A stretch of 64,000 nucleotides of DNA from Bacteroidales bacterium (GTDB lineage: Bacteria > Bacteroidota > Bacteroidia > Bacteroidales > UBA12077), in assembly GCA_030637515.1 (NCBI GenBank), contig DAOWGM010000073.1:49100-113099 (forward strand), in the 5' to 3' direction. A program made the position numbers and the translations under genes. How positions within the stretch are numbered: position 1 is the first letter of the stretch; the number at the start of each line of letters is the position of its first letter. Shown here piece after piece: positions 27,254-35,304 of this stretch. Below the pieces are notes generated by a model, which was given only the letters and a program-made list of their open reading frames with translations, was not told the origin of the DNA and ran no database searches.

Positions 27254-27327
27254 TTGTCATTCCCGCGAAGGCGGGAATCTATATTTACGAGATTCCTGAT
27301 CTTCGTTTCACTCGTCAGGAATGACAA
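27254..27327. repeat. Intergenic hairpin repeat with TTGTCATTCC ends
   Basis: The outer ends TTGTCATTCC and GGAATGACAA are perfect inverted repeats. Inside are two nested hairpins: ATTCCCGC-GAAG-GCGGGAAT, and TTCCTGA paired with TCAGGAA. Related elements occur near 40.3, 43.3 and 46.9 kb. It is much more G+C-rich than its surroundings and looks like a REP-type element. Confidence 0.8.
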
Positions 27328-27350
27328 TTAAAAACTGTTTTTCAAAAAAA

Positions 27351-28601
27351 CTAATAATTCTGTGCAGCAGTCCATGCTGTTGAAAATGCAATTTGCAGAT
27401 TAAATCCACCTGTAGGAGCATCTAAATCAAGTATTTCACCTGCGAAATACAAACCTTTTTTAAACTTAGATTCCATTGTTTTTTGGTTTACTTCATTCGT
27501 ATTAACACCGCCAACAGTGATAATAGCTTCTTCGAATGGTCTGTATCCGGTAACTTTAAAACTAAAATTCTTAAGCCATTTTCTTAATTCTTTTCTATCA
27601 TTAGATGTAATCTGATGTCCGGCTTTATCTGAATCAATTTTTGTTTCCTGAATACAAACAGGAATCAGTACTTTTGGGAGTAATCCGTTTAATATATTTC
27701 TGAATGATTCATTTCCTTTTTCGTTAAAGTCGCGTAAAAGTCTGTTATCAAGCTTTTTATCATCAAGAGCTGATTTCAGATCGATACTAAAAACAATATC
27801 CTTATTTTCATTAATTGCCTTAACAATCATTCTGCTTAATGTTAGCACAATAGGACCAGTTATTCCAAACTCAGTAAAGCTCATTTCGCCAAAATCTTCA
27901 CCCGCTTTTTTACCATCAATCCATACAGTTCCTCTTATATTTCTTAATTCCAGACCATTTAATTGCTTTGCTTTTGTTCCTTCTGTTTCTAAAGGCACTA
28001 ATGAAGGCCAAACAGGATTTATTTTATGTCCAACCGATTTTGCCAACTCATATCCATCACCTGTTGATCCTGTTGCAGGATACGAAACACCTCCGGTAGC
28101 AATAATTACCTTATCTGCATAAATTTCAGATTTTTTACTGCTATTAACTTCAATTCCACGAACACCAGTAACAGAATCATCTTCTATAATCAAATCTTTA
28201 ACCCTAAAATTGGTTCTAATTTCAACACCACTTTTTTCGCACCATTTTGTCATCAACTTAACAACTTCAACGGCTTTTCCACTTTCAGGAAAAACTCTCC
28301 CACCACGTTCTACAATAGTTTTAACGCCGATTCTGTTAAAAAAATCTATTAAATCATCTGAAAAAAAATTAGAAAACGAAGAGCGAAGAAATCTGCCATT
28401 AGGTAGTACAAGTCTCATAAATTCATCAATAGAAGCTGTATTGGTAATATTACAACGACCTTTGCCCGTAATGCCTAACTTTCTTCCGGGTCGATTCATT
28501 CGCTCTAAAACAAGTACCTTAGAACCTAATTCAGCAGAATGGCCAGCCGCCATTAATCCAGCAGCGCCACCACCAACAATAATAGTATCGTATTTTTGCA
28601 T
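27351..28601 (-). CDS. FAD-dependent oxidoreductase of the HI0933/BaiN family
   Basis: The N-terminal dinucleotide-binding motif is IIVGGGAAGLMAAG (residues 7-20). The family hallmark is RPGRKLGITGKGRCNITN (about 37-54), with a second glycine-rich motif IIATGGVSYPATGSTGDGY. The C-terminal GGVNTNEV and LYFAGEILDLDAPTGGFNLQ close the FAD site. 416 residues, the usual length. The substrate of most family members (YhiN/BaiN-like) is unknown; a flavin-dependent reductase is all that can be said. Its own promoter box lies 26 bases upstream. Confidence 0.9.
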   Translation of the reverse strand: MQKYDTIIVGGGAAGLMAAGHSAELGSKVLVLERMNRPGRKLGITGKGRCNITNTASIDEFMRLVLPNGRFLRSSFSNFFSDDLIDFFNRIGVKTIVERGGRVFPESGKAVEVVKLMTKWCEKSGVEIRTNFRVKDLIIEDDSVTGVRGIEVNSSKKSEIYADKVIIATGGVSYPATGSTGDGYELAKSVGHKINPVWPSLVPLETEGTKAKQLNGLELRNIRGTVWIDGKKAGEDFGEMSFTEFGITGPIVLTLSRMIVKAINENKDIVFSIDLKSALDDKKLDNRLLRDFNEKGNESFRNILNGLLPKVLIPVCIQETKIDSDKAGHQITSNDRKELRKWLKNFSFKVTGYRPFEEAIITVGGVNTNEVNQKTMESKFKKGLYFAGEILDLDAPTGGFNLQIAFSTAWTAAQNY

Positions 28602-28626
28602 TAAGTTTCTTTGAATTGTGATTCAT

Positions 28627-28634
28627 CAAAGATA
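28627..28634 (-). promoter_or_regulatory. -7 promoter box TATCTTTG of the flavoprotein gene
   Basis: CAAAGATA on the + strand, 26 bases before the start of the minus-strand flavoprotein gene. Confidence 0.5.
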
Positions 28635-28676
28635 CATACATTAAGATTAACTATTTATTTTCTTCTTTAAATGTTA

Positions 28677-28684
28677 TAAATTTG
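28677..28684 (+). promoter_or_regulatory. -7 promoter box TAAATTTG, divergent
   Basis: Exact TAnnTTTG match 22 bases before the ATG at 28707; with the minus-strand box it forms a divergent promoter pair. Confidence 0.5.
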
Positions 28685-28706
28685 AATAAATCAAAATTAC
28701 ACCATT

Positions 28707-29096
28707 ATGAAAGATGGAAATATTGAAATATTAGATCTTGATTTTGAGTATAAACTATGGAAAAACAAGCTTCAGTTTTATCATAAGGAATTAGAGTTGA
28801 TGAAAAGAAGGGTAGAAGTACTTGAAAAAGAACAATCTGGATTCTTATTTGACGAAAAACAACATATTACATTAGAAAAACAACAAGAAGCTTTAGAACT
28901 GGCTAAAAACAAAATAAAAACCATGGAATTTGAAATGGGTTATTATGCAGTAGATTATCCCATATCCTATAAACACTCACACTATACTGAACATGAAAAA
29001 ATTCGTGATGAGATAAAAAGAATTAATGAAGCACAACAATATATTTTGCATAATATTTATCCTCTACTATGCTTTCCATTTAATCCAAATAAGTAA
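28707..29096 (+). CDS. Coiled-coil protein of unknown function
   Basis: 129 residues. Two helical, charged stretches (about 15-75 and 98-115) predict a coiled-coil hairpin. No signal peptide, no membrane helix, no known motif. It lies 5 bases before the RNase HI gene, so both are in one operon. Confidence 0.55.
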   Translation: MKDGNIEILDLDFEYKLWKNKLQFYHKELELMKRRVEVLEKEQSGFLFDEKQHITLEKQQEALELAKNKIKTMEFEMGYYAVDYPISYKHSHYTEHEKIRDEIKRINEAQQYILHNIYPLLCFPFNPNK

Positions 29097-29101
29097 AACT
29101 G

Positions 29102-29572
29102 TTGCAAAATAAAGTTATAAAAATATATACCGACGGAAGCTGCAATCCTCAATACAAAATAGGAGGATGGGCTGCAATTATCTTTAATACTGAAGAAAAG
29201 CTTGTTTTACAAGGAGCAGAAACAAATACGACGCATAACAGAATGGAGTTAATTGCTGTAATTAAAGCTGTTGAAAATGTAAAAAAACATCATTCTAAAT
29301 CTATTCCAATCAAAATTTTCACTGATAGTCAGTACGTTGAACGAATTCCTTTAAGAAAAAAGAAATTGGTTTCCAATAATTTTAAAACTAAATCGGGAAA
29401 AGCGATTCAAAACGTCGATTTAATTCAAAAACTCATAAATCTGTTAGAATCTTCAGATATTGAGTTTATTAAAGTAAAAGCACATCAAAAGAGCTCAGAA
29501 ACAGCAAATTATAATCGAGAAGTTGATAAACTTTCAAGGAAAATTGTGCGCCGACAAATAGACAAAATATAG
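29102..29572 (+). CDS. rnhA: Ribonuclease HI
   Basis: Cleaves RNA in RNA-DNA hybrids. The active-site acids are visible: Asp11 in YTDGSC, Glu in NRMELIAV, Asp in FTDSQYV and a C-terminal Asp in REVDKLSRK. The length (156 residues) is normal. The only start that keeps the whole first strand is a TTG at 29102, 5 bases after the previous stop. In the loop after SQYV the sequence RIPLRKKKLVSNNFKTKSGK is rich in basic residues, as in other hybrid-binding loops. Confidence 0.9.
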   Translation: MQNKVIKIYTDGSCNPQYKIGGWAAIIFNTEEKLVLQGAETNTTHNRMELIAVIKAVENVKKHHSKSIPIKIFTDSQYVERIPLRKKKLVSNNFKTKSGKAIQNVDLIQKLINLLESSDIEFIKVKAHQKSSETANYNREVDKLSRKIVRRQIDKI

Positions 29573-29829
29573 TAATCTAAGGTCATTGCAAAAATAGCTT
29601 TAACAAGAGTCATATAAATTCAATTTAAAATTCCAAATATTTATATTTACTTTTATTAAATTGCTTACATATTAAGTTGATAATATACAATGAAGTAACG
29701 AACTGTAACCAAAACGAAGTATCATCAATTGATCTGTAAATAAAACTTGATTATTACGTAGATTATTGATATGTTTAGTTCTTGAATTAAAAATTAATTA
29801 GCTCTAAAAACATTCTAAAAACTGCAATC

Positions 29830-31074
29830 ATGAAGTACAAATTATTATCTAACGCTGATTTAAAATCCATTGATGCTTTACTTGAGTTTCACGGTGGTGT
29901 AAACCATATTAATTCAACTATCGCAAAGATGCGTGATTACAAAACAAGAAAAAATATTCTTGCAAATAAAGGCTATGGCGAAATGCTGGAAGATGCAGAG
30001 AAGCTTGTTAAAATGTTTCCAAAATTTACTGATTTAGAAAAGAAAATTGGTGTTACTTATGATCCGAGCAAAGGAATTGCTACAAGCCAGGTTTCTGGAT
30101 TTCAAGGCGCCAAAGTTACTCATCAATGCATGAAAAGAATGGCTAAAACATCTATTGATGCTGAGCCGTGTTTTGTGCCTGCCGAAATGATTTCTGTTGT
30201 TGCTCTTACAGATCATTATGTGTATAGTGGCGATTTAATGGCTACATTAGCTATGACAGAGAATATAATGCAAACATCTAAATATTGCAGCACAAATTTA
30301 ATTGGTATTCCACATCCTGAAACCAGATTTCTTGAGCTTGAAAAAGTTACTGGAGAAAAATTCGACAGAGCATCGCTTGGTGATGGTCTTTCAAACCTTA
30401 TTCTTAAAAATCAGGGTACTCCGTTTGGAAATTTTGGTGGAATTGAAGTAGCCAATAATAATCATATTTTCTACCTTGATGGAGTTGCTAGAACTGCCAA
30501 AGAAAATGGAGCCGATTTCTTCTTAAATCCAAGTTGGAGTTCTATTATTGCAGCATGCTATTTTGGAAGAGATATTCCAAATCTTAACTTTAAAGTATCA
30601 ATGCTTCTTGCAACGCAAAATACTATGCAGTTCAGAATGTTATTGAATATTATAAATGAATATATCCGTGAAGATAATACTTCGCCAATTTATGAAATCA
30701 ACATTGGCAACGGAACAACAGCAGAAACATTTATTCAGTGTGCTAAAGAGCTTGATGCAAGCGGAATAAAAGGCATTAGTCTTGCAGCTCATATTTATAT
30801 TAATCCTGATTTAGGAATGCCGAATTTCAACTGGACAAATCATGCTTATGATGTTCTGAATAGTGGAACCAACATGACTTATAAATATGAAAGTGACGGA
30901 ACTGCACGTGAAATGGATACTATGGCTGCATATTTTCTTTCAGATGAAGAAAGAGATGAAGCTTCTGAGAAAATTGGTGATGTTATTTATTATAAATCAC
31001 TTCAGGCATCAAGAGATGGTATTGAAATGATGAAAAAAGGTATTAAACCTGTTTTTGGAAAAACATCATATTAA
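29830..31074 (+). CDS. Unrecognised 414-residue soluble protein in the threonine gene cluster
   Basis: Soluble, no signal peptide. Candidate functional stretches are GFQGAKVTHQC (about 90-100), GIPHPETRFLELE, GTPFGNFGGIEVANNNHIFYLDGVAR, GADFFLNPSWSS and INIGNGTTAETFI; the Gly/His/Asn-rich strands look enzyme-like, possibly a barrel. I do not recognise the family. It sits ahead of an aminotransferase, threonine synthase and homoserine kinase, but a hairpin separates it from them, so a pathway link is only suggested. The 257 bases upstream are A+T-rich and show no clear riboswitch. Confidence 0.65.
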   Translation: MKYKLLSNADLKSIDALLEFHGGVNHINSTIAKMRDYKTRKNILANKGYGEMLEDAEKLVKMFPKFTDLEKKIGVTYDPSKGIATSQVSGFQGAKVTHQCMKRMAKTSIDAEPCFVPAEMISVVALTDHYVYSGDLMATLAMTENIMQTSKYCSTNLIGIPHPETRFLELEKVTGEKFDRASLGDGLSNLILKNQGTPFGNFGGIEVANNNHIFYLDGVARTAKENGADFFLNPSWSSIIAACYFGRDIPNLNFKVSMLLATQNTMQFRMLLNIINEYIREDNTSPIYEINIGNGTTAETFIQCAKELDASGIKGISLAAHIYINPDLGMPNFNWTNHAYDVLNSGTNMTYKYESDGTAREMDTMAAYFLSDEERDEASEKIGDVIYYKSLQASRDGIEMMKKGIKPVFGKTSY

Positions 31075-31078
31075 TCTA

Positions 31079-31111
31079 AATAACCCTGATGATACTTTCA
31101 TCAGGGTTATT
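31079..31111 (+). terminator. Hairpin, 14-bp perfect stem, weak T tract
   Basis: AATAACCCTGATGA pairs with TCATCAGGGTTATT around TACTT. The following sequence is only moderately T-rich, so it may terminate partially between the 414-residue gene and the aminotransferase. Confidence 0.65.
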
Positions 31112-31127
31112 ATCTAAATTTTATACT

Positions 31128-32348
31128 ATGAATAACGATTGGTATTCCAAATATTCTGATAATATAAAGGATTATGAAGGTTATCCTATTGGTAAAACTT
31201 TGAAATACCTTGCTGATCCAGAGATAATTTCTTTAGCCGGAGGTTTACCTTCACCGGATATATTCCAGAAATTAGAATTTAAAATTGCTTCCGAAAAATC
31301 CTTAAATAGCGATATTGATAAAATAATGCAATATTCAGCTATTCCGGGCGAACCTGCGTTAATAAACGCAATTATTAAGTATTTAAAACGGGATAATATA
31401 AATGTAACAGCTGAAAATATCCTTATAACTACTTCTGGCCAGCAAAGTTTAGATATAACGGGCAGACTTTTTCTGAACCCTGATGATATTGTTTTAGTTG
31501 ACAGACCAACATTTGCAGGTGCTGTAGTTGCATTCCAAATGCAAAAACCAAAATTTGTGGGAATTGATATTCAGGAAGATGGTTCTAATGTTGATGGATT
31601 TCAACAGAAAATTATAGAATTACAGAAAACAGGACAAAAGCCTAAGTTTATATATGTTGTACCTGATTTCCAAAATCCAACAGGAATTACAATGTCTCTC
31701 AAGAAAAGAGAAGCACTTTTAGATCTAAGTTATGAATTTGATATTCCAATTATTGAAGATAGTCCGTATAGAGATTTAAGATATTATGGAGAAACAATTC
31801 CTGCGATATTCAGTCTCGATCAAAAACGCGGTGGCGAAAATGTGATTGGATTATATACATTCTCAAAGATTTTTTGCCCTGGAATGCGTGTAGGTTTTAA
31901 TATTGGGAATAAAGAGGTAATTGAGAAAATGACTTACATAAAAGAAGGAAATATTCTTAATACTCCAAAATATAACCAGGATATTTGTACAGCTTTTCTC
32001 GAAGATATGAATTATGATAATCATATAAAGAAATCTATTAAATACTATAGAGAAAAACTAAATGGCTTTTTAAATACCCTTAGTAAATATTTTCCTGAAA
32101 GTACTGGTGTAACATGGACTAAACCAGAAGGTGGTTTATTTTTATGGTTAACATTACCCGAAAAAATTGATACTGACAAGTTATTTTTTGAAGCCATAAA
32201 ATATAAAGTTGCATTTGTACCCGGAAGTCAGTTCTTTGGTGAAAATCATGCAAGAAATAATATGCGATTAAATTTCTCATTTTGTTCACAAGATCAACTA
32301 ACAGAAGCTGTTAAACGACTGGCTAAATGTATAAACGATCAATTATAA
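31128..32348 (+). CDS. PLP-dependent aminotransferase, fold type I (LysN/MocR-like class)
   Basis: The PLP-binding Lys is K247 in YTFSKIFCPGMRVGF. The ISLAGGLPSPDIF start, TTSGQQSLD, PDFQNPTGITMS (PLP-contacting Asn-Pro) and the C-terminal RLNFSFC Arg are typical of the multisubstrate class I aminotransferases similar to 2-aminoadipate aminotransferase. The ATG at 31128 is preferred over an upstream in-frame codon that lies inside a hairpin. It is 12 bases before threonine synthase, so it is in the same operon, and probably acts on an aspartate-family or branched amino acid (inference). Confidence 0.85.
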   Translation: MNNDWYSKYSDNIKDYEGYPIGKTLKYLADPEIISLAGGLPSPDIFQKLEFKIASEKSLNSDIDKIMQYSAIPGEPALINAIIKYLKRDNINVTAENILITTSGQQSLDITGRLFLNPDDIVLVDRPTFAGAVVAFQMQKPKFVGIDIQEDGSNVDGFQQKIIELQKTGQKPKFIYVVPDFQNPTGITMSLKKREALLDLSYEFDIPIIEDSPYRDLRYYGETIPAIFSLDQKRGGENVIGLYTFSKIFCPGMRVGFNIGNKEVIEKMTYIKEGNILNTPKYNQDICTAFLEDMNYDNHIKKSIKYYREKLNGFLNTLSKYFPESTGVTWTKPEGGLFLWLTLPEKIDTDKLFFEAIKYKVAFVPGSQFFGENHARNNMRLNFSFCSQDQLTEAVKRLAKCINDQL

Positions 32349-32360
32349 ATTATTAATAAA

Positions 32361-33725
32361 ATGGAATCAATAAAATACTATTCAACTAATCTGCATGCAA
32401 ACGAAGTTACTTTTAGCGAGGCTTTACTAAAAGGTATAGCGCCAGATAAAGGACTTTATATGCCAAAGGAAATTCCTGCTTTTTCAAAAGAAGAAATTAA
32501 AAGTTTTTCGCAAAAGGAATACTACGAGATAGCTTTTGAAGTAATAAGAAAATTTTTAGTTGGACAAATTGATGATAAAGAGCTATTTGCATTGGTTAAA
32601 GATGCTTATAATTTTCCTGTTCCATTAGAGAAAGGATTTGAAAATAAATATGTAATGCGACTTGATCAGGGTCCAACTGCATCATTTAAGGATTTTGCTG
32701 CCAGAATGATGGGGAGACTCATGAATTATTACCTTAAAAAGGAAAATAGAAAGCTTTTAATTCTTACAGCCACTTCAGGAGATACAGGAAGTGCTATTGC
32801 AAATGCTTTTTATGGACTTGATAATATTCAGGTTGCAGTATTATTCCCAGATGGCGAAGTAACTGATCGTCAGCGTAAACAAATGACCACCTTAGGTGAA
32901 AATATTAAGATTATTTCTCTTAAAGGAAAGTTTGATGATTGCCAGGCTTTAGTTAAAGAATCATTTGCCGATTCAGATTTGGATTATCTTAATTTATCAT
33001 CGGCAAACTCAATAAATATTGGAAGATTAGTTCCTCAAATTGTTTATTATTTCTATTCTTTTTCAAGGCTAAGAAAAGGAGAAGAAAACGATGATGTTGT
33101 TTTCTCAGTTCCTTCAGGGAATTTTGGAGATATGATGGGTGGTATTTTTGCTAAACATATGGGATTGCCAATCAAAAAGTTCATTATTTCAGTAAATGAA
33201 AATGATGAGTTTCCTACGTTTTTAAAAACAGGAAAATACAATAAAATAGAACCATCTAAAAACTGTCTATCAAGCGCTATGAATGTTGGTCATCCAAGCA
33301 ATTTAGCACGATTGGTTGCATTGTATGATGGCGTAATGGATGAAAAAGGCGGGATTTCTCAAATACCTGATATGGTTAAAATGCGAGACGATATCTACTC
33401 TATTAGTGTTAGCGATAAGGAAACGAAAGAAATGATAAAAGAAGCGCATAACAAACACAATTTATTGCTTGAGCCTCATGGGTCGGTTGGTTGGAAAGGT
33501 TTGACGGAATATTGCAAGAAATTTAATGTAGATAAAGACCAATTATGTATTTCACTCGAAACTGCTCATCCTGCAAAATTTCCTGAAGAAATAATTGAAA
33601 TTCTAAAATTTGAACCTGAACTACCACCAAGTCTTGAAGGATTGGAAAATAAAGAAGAATATTGTGATAATCTTGAGAATAAATATTCTGATTTTAAAGC
33701 TTATTTGATAAACAACTATAAATAA
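32361..33725 (+). CDS. thrC: Threonine synthase
   Basis: Converts O-phosphohomoserine to threonine. The PLP Lys is K110 in GPTASFKDFAAR. The phosphate-binding loop is TATSGDTGSAIANAF, and SVPSGNFGDMMGG binds the cofactor ring. The N-terminal YYSTN and EALLKGIAPDKGLYMP are family hallmarks. At 454 residues it belongs to the longer (E. coli/yeast-like) class. A homoserine kinase-type gene follows, completing the step before it. Confidence 0.93.
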   Translation: MESIKYYSTNLHANEVTFSEALLKGIAPDKGLYMPKEIPAFSKEEIKSFSQKEYYEIAFEVIRKFLVGQIDDKELFALVKDAYNFPVPLEKGFENKYVMRLDQGPTASFKDFAARMMGRLMNYYLKKENRKLLILTATSGDTGSAIANAFYGLDNIQVAVLFPDGEVTDRQRKQMTTLGENIKIISLKGKFDDCQALVKESFADSDLDYLNLSSANSINIGRLVPQIVYYFYSFSRLRKGEENDDVVFSVPSGNFGDMMGGIFAKHMGLPIKKFIISVNENDEFPTFLKTGKYNKIEPSKNCLSSAMNVGHPSNLARLVALYDGVMDEKGGISQIPDMVKMRDDIYSISVSDKETKEMIKEAHNKHNLLLEPHGSVGWKGLTEYCKKFNVDKDQLCISLETAHPAKFPEEIIEILKFEPELPPSLEGLENKEEYCDNLENKYSDFKAYLINNYK

Positions 33726-33777
33726 TTATTGTTAGTTAATAATCAAATTTCAAGTTTCAAATAACAAATACACACAA

Positions 33778-34980
33778 ATGAAACATATAATAATTCTTGG
33801 AGATGGAATGGCCGATTATCCAATTAAAGAATTTGGAAATAAAACTCCTTTAATGGCTGCTAATACTCCTTATATTGATGAACTCTGTAAAAAGGGGAGA
33901 TGTGGAAAATTAGTTACTGTTCCTGAAGATATGCCTCCAGGAAGTGAAATTGCAAACATGGCTGTTTTAGGCTATGATGTTAAAAAAGTTTACCAGGGAA
34001 GAGGAGTACTCGAAGCTGCAAGTATGGGTATTGATTTGGATGATAATGATATGGCCATGCGATGTAATTTAATCTGTATAGAAGATGAAAAAATAAAAAA
34101 CCATTCTGCGGGTCATATTAGTAACGAAGAAGCACATGAATTAATCGAAAGTCTTCAAAAAGAAATTGAAACTGATGAAATTAAGCTATATCCGGGAGTT
34201 AGTTATCGTCATCTTTTGGTAATTAAGAATGGGAAATCGAATATCGATTGTACACCACCTCATGATGTTCCGGGGACTCCGTTCAAAGATGTTTTAATAA
34301 AAGCACAAAATAGTGATGAAACAACATCTAATCTTCTGAATAACTTAATATTAAAATCACAGGAAATTTTAAAAGATCATCCTGTAAATAAAAAGAGAAT
34401 TTCTGAAGGAAAAGATCCTGGTAATTCTATTTGGCCATGGTCTCCTGGAAACAGGCCGGAAATGAGCACATTACAGGAATCTTATGGTATATCAGGAGCG
34501 ATGATTTCTGCTGTTGATTTATTGTATGGTATTGGTCAATATGCCGGGATGAAAGCAATCAAAGTACCTGGTTCAACCGGATTGTATGATACCAATTACG
34601 AAGGCAAAGCAAAAGCTGCAGTTGAAGCATTAAAAGATGTAGATTTGGTTTATTTGCATATTGAGGCCAGTGATGAAGCCGGTCATGAAGGTGATCACGA
34701 ATTGAAAAAGAAAACAATTGAATATTTGGATCAAAGAGTTGTAAAATATATTATGGAAGAAACTCAAAAGATGGATGAAGATGTTGCTATTGCATTAATT
34801 CCGGATCATCCAACACCATGTGAACTTAAAACTCATACTCATGATCCTGTTCCTTTTATCATTTATCATCCGGACGAAAGCTGCGACAATGTAACGAGTT
34901 ATGATGAAGAAGCAACTAAAAATGGCTTTTATGGTTTGTTAAAAGGAGATGAGTTTATAAAAGCATTATTAAAAAAATAA
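33778..34980 (+). CDS. Homoserine kinase of the phosphoglycerate-mutase (apgM) type
   Basis: Alkaline-phosphatase-superfamily fold as in archaeal-type cofactor-independent phosphoglycerate mutase. Metal residues: Asp9 in ILGDGMADYP, Ser56 in PPGSEIANMAVLGYD, HIEASDEAGHEGD, and IPDHPTPCELKTHTHDP near the end. A subgroup of this family clusters with threonine synthase and is annotated as proposed homoserine kinase, replacing the missing GHMP-type ThrB. Placement right after thrC (52-base gap) fits that, so the homoserine kinase role is preferred over glycolysis. A strong terminator follows. Confidence 0.85.
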   Translation: MKHIIILGDGMADYPIKEFGNKTPLMAANTPYIDELCKKGRCGKLVTVPEDMPPGSEIANMAVLGYDVKKVYQGRGVLEAASMGIDLDDNDMAMRCNLICIEDEKIKNHSAGHISNEEAHELIESLQKEIETDEIKLYPGVSYRHLLVIKNGKSNIDCTPPHDVPGTPFKDVLIKAQNSDETTSNLLNNLILKSQEILKDHPVNKKRISEGKDPGNSIWPWSPGNRPEMSTLQESYGISGAMISAVDLLYGIGQYAGMKAIKVPGSTGLYDTNYEGKAKAAVEALKDVDLVYLHIEASDEAGHEGDHELKKKTIEYLDQRVVKYIMEETQKMDEDVAIALIPDHPTPCELKTHTHDPVPFIIYHPDESCDNVTSYDEEATKNGFYGLLKGDEFIKALLKK

Positions 34981-35004
34981 TACATTATAATAACTCTTTA
35001 AAGA

Positions 35005-35028
35005 AAATCCGGGTTAAAACCCGGATTT
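35005..35028. terminator. Intrinsic terminator, 11-bp stem
   Basis: AAATCCGGGTT pairs with AACCCGGATTT over a two-base loop. It ends the threonine operon and also faces the 49-residue gene on the other strand. Confidence 0.8.
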
Positions 35029-35029
35029 A

Positions 35030-35179
35030 TTAACTTTCAACCGTAGCCTGTTTATGCCTTGGTTTTCGGTGATGTTTTGCTTCTGCACGTTTAGCCTTTC
35101 GTTCGGCTCTTTTTTCTTTAAGTTTTTTTAGAGGTGATTTCTTTTTCTTACCGTCTTGATTTGATTTTTCGTGTGACAT
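35030..35179 (-). CDS. Small, very basic protein (49 aa)
   Basis: A frame from ATG (35177-35179) to TAA encodes 49 residues, about half of them Lys, Arg or His (KKKKSPLKKLKEKRAERKAK and on). Such short basic proteins usually bind nucleic acid or the ribosome; no family recognised. It abuts the bidirectional terminator, as a real gene would. Confidence 0.6.
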   Translation of the reverse strand: MSHEKSNQDGKKKKSPLKKLKEKRAERKAKRAEAKHHRKPRHKQATVES

Positions 35180-35304
35180 AGGCTATTTGTTTTGAATTAA
35201 AATCAGAAATTACCGGTTAATATTACATGTTAATGAGAGAAAATATTGGCATACTTGCAATAAAGATAAAATAGAAATTAACATAAGTCAAGAGTTTTTA
35301 TAAA

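Noticed and set aside
28210..28614. 134-codon frame on the plus strand over the flavoprotein gene
   Set aside because: Shadow of the FAD-binding motifs on the other strand; no promoter or domain of its own.
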